The notes beneath the pieces were generated by a model, which did no database searches, was not told the origin of the DNA, and saw nothing but the letters and a program-made list of their open reading frames with translations. This document shows positions 23,085-30,141 of a DNA stretch of 39,050 nucleotides, in pieces. A program made the translations under genes and the position numbers. Numbering within the stretch: position 1 is the stretch's first letter; each line of letters starts with the position of its first letter. Origin of the DNA: Candidatus Falkowiibacteriota bacterium (GTDB taxonomy: Bacteria > Patescibacteriota > Patescibacteriia > Patescibacteriales > UBA12465); assembly GCA_026396805.1 (NCBI GenBank), contig JAPLVZ010000013.1, positions 1 through 39,050 on the forward strand, read 5' to 3'.

Positions 23085-23123
23085 ACTGTTCTAAACCGGA
23101 AAGTTTTTCCGATTCAGAGCAGT
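23085..23123 (-). promoter_or_regulatory. Long intercistronic hairpin after the first pilin gene
   Basis: Reading the minus strand, 23123-23106 pairs with 23102-23085 around the loop AAC: 18 positions, of which 17 pair (two G-T) with one C-A mismatch. No T run follows, so it is not a normal terminator. It is placed to stabilise the upstream pilin message or direct cleavage. Confidence 0.85.
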
Positions 23124-23160
23124 GACCCCCATTCGGAAATGAGAATCACATATTTTTTGT

Positions 23161-23541
23161 TTAATTTACGGCAGTGTTAAGAGAGTTGATAACGAAGGTA
23201 GCTATTGCCCATGATGATAAGATAATCACTAAGCCGATAACGCCCGCGCCCAACAACTTTTTGGCTTCACCGGTCTTCTCTTCATTACCACCAGCGGTCA
23301 TCCATTTAAAGCCTCCCAATAAGATGATACCGACAGCAATGACACCCAAGAAACCTAAAGCCATGTTAATGATACGGCCGATGACAGTTCTCGGATCGGT
23401 GTTAGATAAAGAATTGTTTAAGCCGTTGCTAACCTGGTTTAGTCCCGGGTCGAACTGGGCGTTAGCCGTTAAGGTTAAGACAGGCACAACCAAAAAAGCT
23501 AAGATAGCCAAGGAGATTAAATGTTTAGAAATGTTTTTCAT
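23161..23541 (-). CDS. T4SS-pilin family protein (copy 1, first of the operon)
   Basis: The 126-residue protein has a signal peptide (TLTANAQF), a short exported segment rich in Asn/Gly, helix IINMALGFLGVIAVGIILLGG, loop WMTAGGNEEKTGEAKK and helix GVIGLVIILSSWAIATFVI. It has the best Shine-Dalgarno in the window (AAGGTGG at 23554-23548, 6 nt before ATG), the operon promoter directly upstream and the long hairpin just downstream. These suggest that it is made in the largest amount and may be the main subunit. Confidence 0.85.
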   Translation of the reverse strand: MKNISKHLISLAILAFLVVPVLTLTANAQFDPGLNQVSNGLNNSLSNTDPRTVIGRIINMALGFLGVIAVGIILLGGFKWMTAGGNEEKTGEAKKLLGAGVIGLVIILSSWAIATFVINSLNTAVN

Positions 23542-23590
23542 AATTCACCACCTTTCTAGTTTTTTAATAATTTAAAATTTTATATCTTTA

Positions 23591-23619
23591 ATTTTAGCAT
23601 ATTATTTATAACAAGACAA
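23591..23619 (-). promoter_or_regulatory. Promoter of the pilin operon
   Basis: Minus strand TTGTCT (23619-23614), 17 nt, TAAAAT (23596-23591). Its -35 overlaps the -35 of the divergent glycosyltransferase promoter. Confidence 0.68.
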
Positions 23620-23641
23620 ATAAATCCGGCCATGGTAAAAT
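23613..23641 (+). promoter_or_regulatory. Promoter of the divergent GT-C/GT2 pair
   Basis: AAGACA (23613-23618), 17 nt, TAAAAT (23636-23641), about 30 bp before the ATG. It shares five bases of its -35 with the opposing pilin promoter. Confidence 0.55.
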
Positions 23642-23672
23642 AAGAGAGGATTAGCTTATTTTAGCCTATTTT

Positions 23673-25286
23673 ATGAAAAAATTGTTTGGGACTAATCGTT
23701 TAATTTGGGTTTTGTGGGTTTTTTTCTATTTTTTTATATTTGCTCTGCTTTTAAAGGGGTCTTTCGGATATTTGGATCCGGATTTGGGCTGGCACCTGAA
23801 AGTCGGAGAGGAAATCGCTCAAACCGGCTCCGTTCCGGACGTCAATCATTACAATTATACTTTTACCGGCAATTGGATTGATCATGAATGGTTGAGCAAT
23901 TTTTTGGTTTACGGAATCTATAGCCATTGGGGTTATATCGCCCTATCTGTCTTATTCGCCCTGTTTATTGTCGGAGTTTTAATTATTCTTAATATTTGGG
24001 CGCGGCGGGCGTGTCCGGAAGCGCCACCGTTTTTTATTATTCTTTTTCAGCTTTTTGGCGTTTTCGCATCTCTTCCGCATTTCGGCGTGAGAATACAAGA
24101 AAGCGGCTTATTCTTTTTAACGCTTATCTTGCTGATTCTTTATCATTATAATAAATATAAAAACTGGAAATTGCTTTTAGTCCTGATTCCCATCATGTAT
24201 CTTTGGGCCTGCTTGCACGGCAGCTTTTTAATCGGTTTCGTCGTTTTCTTCGTCTGGATCGGGATTAAGATTTTTGAGAAGTTACTTTTTCATTATTATC
24301 AAAGAGATTGGCTGGATTTTTCCAGCGTTTTGAAGGGACGGGAAATTATGATTTTTTCCGGCGCGGCCTTATTGTCAATTGCCGCCACGTTTTTAACTCC
24401 TTATAAGTTGAAGCTTTATTCGTTCCTGAACGGTTATAAGGATAATTTTTATCAAGGGCATATTCAGGAATGGCTGCCACAATTTCATTATCCCTTTCAA
24501 TATCGCCAACTAGTTTACCTGGCTCTGGTTTTAATGGCGGTTTTTTTCTATGTTTATTATAGTCAAGGAAATAAAAGACATTGGCGTTTGAATTTATGGA
24601 CTCTCGGCTTGACAGCGCTATTTGTTTTTTTAAGTTTTAAATCGCATCGCCATTTCCCCTTGATGTTCGTGGCGACTTTTATTTTTTTGATCAGTGTTTT
24701 CAGTCATCTATTTAAGACTCCGGACGAAATGAAAATTTCGGAAAAATCTTGGTTGGAAAAGAATTGGCTGAAAGGGTATTTGTTGGTTTGCTTAATTTTG
24801 GCGGCCTTATTGCAATTAGTCTCGACGAATTTCACTTCTAACCCCTTTTTATCCTTCCGCCGCAATTATCCCGTCGGGGCGGCCGAGTTTCTAAAAATAC
24901 GGCCGCAATATGATTCCATCCGCCTTTTTAACGATTACGGCTGGGGCGGATATTTGATTTGGAAACTGCCGGATCGTCGTCTTTTTATCGATGGCCGTTT
25001 GCCGCAGGTAGAATATCAAGGGCGGACTTTTTTGGAAAAATATTTTGATTTTTTTCAAAAAGACGCGAATATTTCCCGGGAACTGTCTGATTATGATATT
25101 GGTTTGGTGCTTATACCCGTTAAGGACGAAGAAATAAAGGCTAAAAGATGGGAGCAGATATTATTTAGCCTTAGTAATCGGAATTTGGCCGGCCATAATT
25201 ACCTACGTGATTATCTGGCCGGTTCTGAAGCCTGGCGACCCGCCTATTACGACCGGACAGCGATAATTTATAAGCGAATTAAATGA
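23673..25286 (+). CDS. GT-C-type membrane glycosyltransferase-like protein
   Basis: The 537-residue protein has about 10-12 transmembrane helices. The first outer loop has LDPDLGWHLKVGEEI (34-48) with an acidic pair at D35/D37, then a WIDHEWLSNFLVYGI segment. This is the pattern of GT39/GT83-like enzymes that use polyprenyl-phosphate sugars, and a soluble C-terminal part (about 400-537) follows. A TGA stop and a one-base gap lead into a GT2 enzyme of the dolichyl-phosphate-sugar synthase type, which would make the donor. Together they could glycosylate surface proteins, and the divergent pilins are an obvious candidate target. That target is inference. Confidence 0.75.
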   Translation: MKKLFGTNRLIWVLWVFFYFFIFALLLKGSFGYLDPDLGWHLKVGEEIAQTGSVPDVNHYNYTFTGNWIDHEWLSNFLVYGIYSHWGYIALSVLFALFIVGVLIILNIWARRACPEAPPFFIILFQLFGVFASLPHFGVRIQESGLFFLTLILLILYHYNKYKNWKLLLVLIPIMYLWACLHGSFLIGFVVFFVWIGIKIFEKLLFHYYQRDWLDFSSVLKGREIMIFSGAALLSIAATFLTPYKLKLYSFLNGYKDNFYQGHIQEWLPQFHYPFQYRQLVYLALVLMAVFFYVYYSQGNKRHWRLNLWTLGLTALFVFLSFKSHRHFPLMFVATFIFLISVFSHLFKTPDEMKISEKSWLEKNWLKGYLLVCLILAALLQLVSTNFTSNPFLSFRRNYPVGAAEFLKIRPQYDSIRLFNDYGWGGYLIWKLPDRRLFIDGRLPQVEYQGRTFLEKYFDFFQKDANISRELSDYDIGLVLIPVKDEEIKAKRWEQILFSLSNRNLAGHNYLRDYLAGSEAWRPAYYDRTAIIYKRIK

Positions 25287-25287
25287 T

Positions 25288-26034
25288 ATGTTAGTTGATT
25301 TTTGCCTGCCGATAAAAAATGAAGCCCTTATTTTAGAAGTTAGTCTGAATAAGCTATTGACTTATTGCGGGCGGGCCGGTTTTAGTTTTTCCTGGCGTAT
25401 TATCGGGATTATTAACGGTTCCAGCGACACTTCCGCCGATATTCTATGGGATTTTAAGCGACGCTGGCCGGGCCAGATTGATTTTATTGAAGTGGTTGAA
25501 CCGGGTCGCGGCCGGGCGCTAAAAAGATATTGGTCAACGAGTACGGCCGATGTCCTCTGTTATATGGATTGCGATCTCGCCGTTTCTTTGGATAATTTAC
25601 CGGCGCTGATAATGCCTTTAATTAATAATGAAGCGGATTTGGCGATCGGATCGCGACTCACGTCTGGTGCCGCCGTCAAACGGTCGTTATTTAGGGAGTT
25701 TATTTCCCAAGCTTATAATTTATTGTCCCGCTTCTTATTGAATCACAAGATCGCCGATCTGCAATGCGGCTTTAAAGCCGTGCGTCGCGAAACTTTTCAG
25801 AGAGTTAGACCTTATCTGGTTGACGATTATTGGTTTTTTGATACGGAATTAACCCTCTTGGCTCTACGTTTCGGTTTTCGGGTTAGACAGGTACCGGTTG
25901 ATTGGCGAGAGAATCGTTATCAGCGCCGTCCGAGTACGGTTAAGATTTGGCGCGACAGCTGGGATTTTTTGAAAAACCTCATTGCTTTTAGGCGGCGTTT
26001 AAAAAAGATTAAAAAATATCCGGGTAGTGTCTAA
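25288..26034 (+). CDS. GT2 glycosyltransferase, polyprenyl-phosphate-sugar synthase-like
   Basis: The 248-residue GT-A protein has FCLPIKNEA at the N-terminus, GRGRALKRYW, the metal-binding DCD (94-96) in YMDCDLAVS, IGSRLTSGA, and LQCGFKAVRRETF in the acceptor region, as in DPM1-type enzymes. It has no C-terminal membrane helices. It follows the GT-C gene by one base, and its last 26 bp overlap the convergent yraN gene. Confidence 0.88.
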   Translation: MLVDFCLPIKNEALILEVSLNKLLTYCGRAGFSFSWRIIGIINGSSDTSADILWDFKRRWPGQIDFIEVVEPGRGRALKRYWSTSTADVLCYMDCDLAVSLDNLPALIMPLINNEADLAIGSRLTSGAAVKRSLFREFISQAYNLLSRFLLNHKIADLQCGFKAVRRETFQRVRPYLVDDYWFFDTELTLLALRFGFRVRQVPVDWRENRYQRRPSTVKIWRDSWDFLKNLIAFRRRLKKIKKYPGSV

Positions 26035-26368
26035 GGCTCGCCAATCGGGTCGTCCGGTCCACTGAAATGACGATTAAATCCAGACGGGTCCGGTCCAAAC
26101 GGATCCGATTTTTAAAACAATACTCAATGATAGCGTGTTTCAAGTTTTTTGTTTGTCGCCCGGTCAAAGGAGTTTCATTCTCGTCGGCTTTATTTTGGAA
26201 CCGCGTTTTTATTTCCAAAAATATCAACCGCTCGTTTTGTTGAGCGATGATATCTATTTCTAAACGCCACGAGCGATAATTCAGGGCGATTATCCGGTAA
26301 CCCGCTTTTTTCAAATATTCTTTAGCAATCGCTTCGCCGCGCTGGCCGATTTCTTTAGTTTTAATCAT
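26009..26368 (-). CDS. YraN/UPF0102 family nuclease-fold protein
   Basis: The 119-residue protein matches YraN: GQRGEAIAKEYLKKAGYRIIALNYR, then EIDIIAQQNERLIFLEIKTR, the PD-(D/E)XK-like core with E, D and ExK spacing, and a C-terminal LDLIVISVD strand. The family is widespread and poorly characterised, often near rnhB or lgt-type housekeeping genes. Its 3' end overlaps the GT2 gene by 26 bp on the opposite strand. It lies after the terminator of the upstream operon, so it probably has its own start site in the short gap. Confidence 0.93.
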   Translation of the reverse strand: MIKTKEIGQRGEAIAKEYLKKAGYRIIALNYRSWRLEIDIIAQQNERLIFLEIKTRFQNKADENETPLTGRQTKNLKHAIIEYCFKNRIRLDRTRLDLIVISVDRTTRLASLRHYPDIF

Positions 26369-26408
26369 AATGGATTAGCTCAAATTTTTTTCACGAGATT
26401 TATAAATA

Positions 26409-26437
26409 AATAACCCCTTAGGGGGAAGGGGTTATTT
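26409..26437 (-). terminator. Terminator of the 30051-26487 operon
   Basis: AATAACCCCTT, loop AGGGGG, AAGGGGTTATT is an 11 bp perfect stem with T/A tracts on both sides, located between the small membrane protein and yraN. Confidence 0.85.
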
Positions 26438-26486
26438 TATTAATCGATTATCAGGGCGCGGGCGGAATTATTTAACGAGAATAAAG

Positions 26487-26873
26487 TTATTTAGGCAGAT
26501 ATTTTTTCAACTCTTGTTCTTGCTCCCGCTCCTTCTTTTTTCGCGGAATAGTCTTTAAATTCCAGAGCACCGGAATTATCCAAGCGATCATTACTAGTCC
26601 CCAAAGACCTATCCAAAAGCGGGCCGATAAAAATGGTACGGATTCGTAGTCAAAGAATAAAAGGAGGAGCCCGATGACGGCGTTAGCCAAGCAGAAGGCG
26701 TACAAACGCTTAAAGAAGCCGCGGTAAATTCCACTTGAGCCTTTGGTGATGGCGATTAGTAAAGCGACGGCCGCCAGAGCGATTACCAGAGAAATAAACA
26801 ATTTTTGAGCCGGCGGTCCGAAAACTTCCGGCGCTAAGTTGAACCAATAATTAAGGGTTAATAGGTTTGACAT
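26487..26873 (-). CDS. Small membrane protein, function unknown
   Basis: The 128-residue protein has three clear hydrophobic helices (about 22-42, 56-74 and 82-106), a basic loop (KRLYAFC) and a charged C-terminal tail (PRKKKEREQEQELKK). I do not recognise a named family. It is the last gene of the operon, 2 bp after the methyltransferase, so it is probably coupled to it. Confidence 0.78.
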   Translation of the reverse strand: MSNLLTLNYWFNLAPEVFGPPAQKLFISLVIALAAVALLIAITKGSSGIYRGFFKRLYAFCLANAVIGLLLLFFDYESVPFLSARFWIGLWGLVMIAWIIPVLWNLKTIPRKKKEREQEQELKKYLPK

Positions 26874-26875
26874 AT

Positions 26876-27427
26876 TTATAATTTAGTTAAGACTAAGCCG
26901 TAATGATAAGGGCCGGCCTCAAATTCTTCCGTGATATTCAAGCCGATTTTTGGAATAGCCGATTTCAGGGATTCCAGTTTAACTCGCTTCTCCGGCGCCG
27001 GACCCAAGGGCAGATCCATGTTTTTCCATTCGACTATCAATAGTTTGCCGCCTCTTTTTAGGAGACGGATGGCTTCGCGCATTATTTCTATCTTTTTTTC
27101 CGATTGGTGGAGGACGTTTATTAAGAGGGCGCTATCTAGACTGCTGGTTTCAATATTCGTAGCCTTAAATATCTCCAGATTGCTCCAGATAGTAATTATT
27201 TGCGGCCAATTGTTTTTCTTCGCTTCTTTTCTTATTTCTTCTAAGGTCGGTTTTAAGATATCAACCGCGTAGACCTTGCCTTGGCGCCCGACTAGGCGCG
27301 CCAGAGGAAAGACAAAAAAACCGAAATTTCCACAGCCTAATTCCGCCACTCGTTGTTTCTCGTCTATGCCCATTTTACTCAAAATATTATTGATGTCAAA
27401 TAGGACGTTTTTTTTAATTTCCGGCAT
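26876..27427 (-). CDS. Class I SAM-dependent methyltransferase
   Basis: The 183-residue protein has SAM motif I VAELGCGNFGFF (27-38), an acidic residue at the end of strand 2 (AVD, 56), LLINVLHQ at motif IV and LLKRGGKLLIVEWK as motif VI. It is a compact Rossmann methyltransferase. The substrate is not predictable. The ubiquinone/menaquinone-like spacing is suggestive only of small-molecule enzymes. It lies between a RodZ-like gene and a small membrane protein. Confidence 0.88.
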   Translation of the reverse strand: MPEIKKNVLFDINNILSKMGIDEKQRVAELGCGNFGFFVFPLARLVGRQGKVYAVDILKPTLEEIRKEAKKNNWPQIITIWSNLEIFKATNIETSSLDSALLINVLHQSEKKIEIMREAIRLLKRGGKLLIVEWKNMDLPLGPAPEKRVKLESLKSAIPKIGLNITEEFEAGPYHYGLVLTKL

Positions 27428-27481
27428 ATATCTTTATTATAAATTTTTTTTCTGGTCTTTAAACTTTATCCGATTACAGCT

Positions 27482-28141
27482 TTATTCTACTAATATTTGG
27501 CGGGTTATTGATTGGGCGCGGCTATATTTTTTTTGAGCGCTGATAGTAAGGCTATTGAGACCCTTTTTTAGGTTGACGGTTTGGGAAAATACCCCTTTAT
27601 TATTATTAAGCACGATTTCGCCGTTGATTCTTACTTCCGCTTCCGGTTCGGTCTGGCCGAAAATAGTTATGACGCTGGCTTTGGTCAGGATATTCTTGTC
27701 CGGCTGAGTGATTGTCAGATCCGGAGCCGTAATTATGTTTTTGAAGTAAAAAATCAGATATAAGAAGCAGATGAGGATGGTGGCGGCGATAAGGATATTT
27801 TTGATTATTTTCGGCCACACTAAGAGTTTACGACTCTTTAATACTTTTTGCGAAAAAGGATTGCTGTTTTCCTCGCCAAATAATTTATCGTCCAAGTCTT
27901 TAAATAATTCTGGCGGTTTTAAGCCTAAGAACAAAGCGTACTCTTTCAAAAAATTTTTGCCGTATAATCCGGCCGGCAGCTTATCGAAACGTTCGTCTTC
28001 CATGGCCATTAAGTATTCGGCGCGGATTTTTAGCTTTTTAGCGATCGGTTCAATATTTAATTGGCGGTTATGCCGAGCTTGGCGGAGTTTCTCCCCGATA
28101 GTATCTTCCAGGGCTAATTTTTTCGGAGTGAAAGTCGGCAT
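27482..28141 (-). CDS. RodZ-like HTH membrane protein with Ig-like outer domain
   Basis: The 219-residue protein has an N-terminal helix-turn-helix of the HTH_25/RodZ type (IGEKLRQARHNRQLNIEPIAKK, 15-36, continuing through YLMAMEDERFDKLPAGLYGKNFLKEYA to about 72). One transmembrane helix (about 113-133) and an outward beta domain with FGQTEPEAEVRINGE follow. RodZ connects MreB or other scaffolds to the envelope. Its gene follows the seventh pilin by 5 bp, so an envelope or pilus-assembly context is likely. A bactofilin elsewhere in the window is the other shape-related gene. Confidence 0.88.
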   Translation of the reverse strand: MPTFTPKKLALEDTIGEKLRQARHNRQLNIEPIAKKLKIRAEYLMAMEDERFDKLPAGLYGKNFLKEYALFLGLKPPELFKDLDDKLFGEENSNPFSQKVLKSRKLLVWPKIIKNILIAATILICFLYLIFYFKNIITAPDLTITQPDKNILTKASVITIFGQTEPEAEVRINGEIVLNNNKGVFSQTVNLKKGLNSLTISAQKKYSRAQSITRQILVE

Positions 28142-28146
28142 TGATT

Positions 28147-28626
28147 TTAATTTACAGTGGTTGTTAAGGCCGAGAGCGGTTTTGGCACTACCGGTTTGCC
28201 TGTTTTATCGATCGCTTCTCCGTTCCAATCCAGCCCCATCGATCCCATAACAAATTTGATTATCAAAAAGCTGGCAAAGACGATAATTAAGCCGATAACG
28301 GCCGCGACGATTACTTTTTTACCTTGGTTGATTTTAGTTGATTTTCCACCTTCAGTTAAAATGTTTTCTCCTGACATTATCATTAGGAATCCTCCATAAA
28401 TAAACATTAGTAACGCTAGTGATCCGACTATCCCCAAGATCCATTTGGAAACGTTAATGGCGAGGGAGACAAAATCATTGAGCTCATAGTTGCCGCAATA
28501 AGTGGCGTCTCCGCCGGCACATGATTTTCCGGTCGCCTGTGGAACAATCCCCTGGCCATAAGCCAGTGAAATATTAAAAACGAATAAGCCCAGAAAAATT
28601 ATCAGTAAAATATTTTTTTTAAACAT
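28147..28626 (-). CDS. T4SS-pilin family protein, seventh and divergent copy
   Basis: The 159-residue protein has a signal peptide (NISLAYGQG), an exported cysteine-containing segment (SCAGGDATYCGNYE), helix ILGIVGSLALLMFIYGGF, a longer loop (MSGENILTEGGKSTKINQGKK) in place of WMTAxGNEE, and helix VIGLIIVFASFLIIKFV. The architecture matches the array at 21014-23541, but sequence has diverged, and it carries two extra Cys that could form a disulfide. It is in an operon with a binding lipoprotein and the RodZ-like gene. Confidence 0.8.
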   Translation of the reverse strand: MFKKNILLIIFLGLFVFNISLAYGQGIVPQATGKSCAGGDATYCGNYELNDFVSLAINVSKWILGIVGSLALLMFIYGGFLMIMSGENILTEGGKSTKINQGKKVIVAAVIGLIIVFASFLIIKFVMGSMGLDWNGEAIDKTGKPVVPKPLSALTTTVN

Positions 28627-28674
28627 AGAGATTTTATTGTTTATTTAAATCAGGCTTATTAATTAACAGTCCGC

Positions 28675-30051
28675 TCAGTTGACGGTCTGTTGGATCTTAG
28701 CGACGGCCGTGTCAATTATATCTTGAATCTTTTCATTGGTATTATTAACAACGGCGTCAATCATTTCTTTAATGGCGTCTTCGGCCGCTTGAGCGTTTTT
28801 GCCTTTATACCAACTTTTGGCCGTCAGAACTTGGTCAGCGAAGACTCCGATGGCGTCGTTAATCCTTTGAGAAGCAACGAGCGAACGCAAGGCGGTCGGC
28901 TTTTGGGTTTTTTCCAGATAGCTCTTAACCTGCTCTTCCTTGGTTATGAATTGAATAAAATCCCAAGATTCGGCCGGATGCGCGCTTTTCTTAGAAACCA
29001 CCTCCACCCAATAATTAGCGAAATTAATGTTAGTCGGCGGAGTCCCCTCTATCTGAGGCAGTTTGGCAACGGAGAAATTAAGTTTCGGCGCCTGGGTCTT
29101 AATAGTTGGCAGGTCATAAGCATAACCGAAATAAATCGCCAATTTGCCGCTAATGAACATTTCCAGGGAATTTGGAAGCGCGTTGTTCCAGGAATAGGAT
29201 TCTTTGCCGGAGTTAGAGAAGTCGGTATAGAAGCGCAACGCTTCCAGCCCGGGGTTATAGTTTGTGTCTTTGGAGGCGGACGGAACAAGGTTAAATAGAA
29301 CTTGATTATTTTCCATCATGACGGCGCCATTTTGCATCATTAAGACAGAGAGGATATCGCTGAAACGGTTGATATTAGCCGATCCGCCTAAAGCTACCCC
29401 GGATTGGATCAGTTCTTTTTTCGGGTCTTGTTTGGTCAGTTTTTTAATGTCCTGTAAGAATTCTTTATTCCAATATTGAGGGACTTGGCTGATGCCGACG
29501 TTGTTGAAAAGATCTTTATTATAAAACATCGCCAAGGTATCGACTGATAAAGGCAGGCCGTAAACCTGGCCGTCGCTGTCAATTATGTCATAACTGACGG
29601 CATCCACGAAATTATCCCTTATTTCTTTAAGAGTCGGACTGTTCGTCGTGCGCAGTTCGGAGATGACTTCTTTTTTAACAGTTCCGGTCACTACCGGATA
29701 GGCCATGGTAATCGTGGCTGGCATCGGAATTATCTTCGATTGATATTTTTTTATCCAGGTATTATGGACGGAAAAGATGTCCGGGCCGCGGTCTTCGGCC
29801 AGAGCGTTAAGAAGTTCTTTTTCGTACTCTTCATAGCGCAGTTTTCTGTATTCAATAGTGATATAAGGATGAAGGATTTTGTATTTAGTGATTATCTCTT
29901 GGAAGGCGTCACTGTCGTCAAAGACGCGCCAATAGGTTAGGGTAATGGGTTGCATCGCCGCTTTTGTTTTGGAATCGGTGATTTTACAACCGAAACCGGC
30001 GCTAAGGAGAAAAACCGCCAATAAGGAGAGAACTGTTATTTTTTTGAACAT
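28675..30051 (-). CDS. ABC-type substrate-binding lipoprotein (SBP family 1)
   Basis: The 458-residue protein has a lipoprotein signal peptide with the cysteine at 22 (LSAGFGC). It then shows the family 1 binding pattern: ITLTYWRVFDDSDAFQEII, PYITIEYRKLRYEEYEKELL, GPDIFSVHNTWI, and YGLPLSVDTLAMFYNKDLF. Such proteins usually bind sugars or glycerol phosphates. No permease or ATPase is adjacent. It would be processed by the Lgt and LspA encoded in this window. It leads the operon with pilin copy 7 and the RodZ-like gene. Confidence 0.92.
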   Translation of the reverse strand: MFKKITVLSLLAVFLLSAGFGCKITDSKTKAAMQPITLTYWRVFDDSDAFQEIITKYKILHPYITIEYRKLRYEEYEKELLNALAEDRGPDIFSVHNTWIKKYQSKIIPMPATITMAYPVVTGTVKKEVISELRTTNSPTLKEIRDNFVDAVSYDIIDSDGQVYGLPLSVDTLAMFYNKDLFNNVGISQVPQYWNKEFLQDIKKLTKQDPKKELIQSGVALGGSANINRFSDILSVLMMQNGAVMMENNQVLFNLVPSASKDTNYNPGLEALRFYTDFSNSGKESYSWNNALPNSLEMFISGKLAIYFGYAYDLPTIKTQAPKLNFSVAKLPQIEGTPPTNINFANYWVEVVSKKSAHPAESWDFIQFITKEEQVKSYLEKTQKPTALRSLVASQRINDAIGVFADQVLTAKSWYKGKNAQAAEDAIKEMIDAVVNNTNEKIQDIIDTAVAKIQQTVN

Positions 30052-30077
30052 ATAAATAATTTTATTTCACTGGTTGT

Positions 30078-30107
30078 ATTATAGCAAAAAATAAGCAGAT
30101 ATTCCAA
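30078..30107 (-). promoter_or_regulatory. Promoter of the binding-lipoprotein operon
   Basis: Minus strand TTGGAA (30107-30102), 18 nt, perfect TATAAT (30083-30078). Confidence 0.6.
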
Positions 30108-30141
30108 TTAATAACTCCCCTTCTAATTAACAGGGTCGAGT

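Noticed and set aside
28690-29298. 202-codon frame opposite the binding lipoprotein
   Set aside because: It is antisense to a well-supported gene and shows no family pattern.
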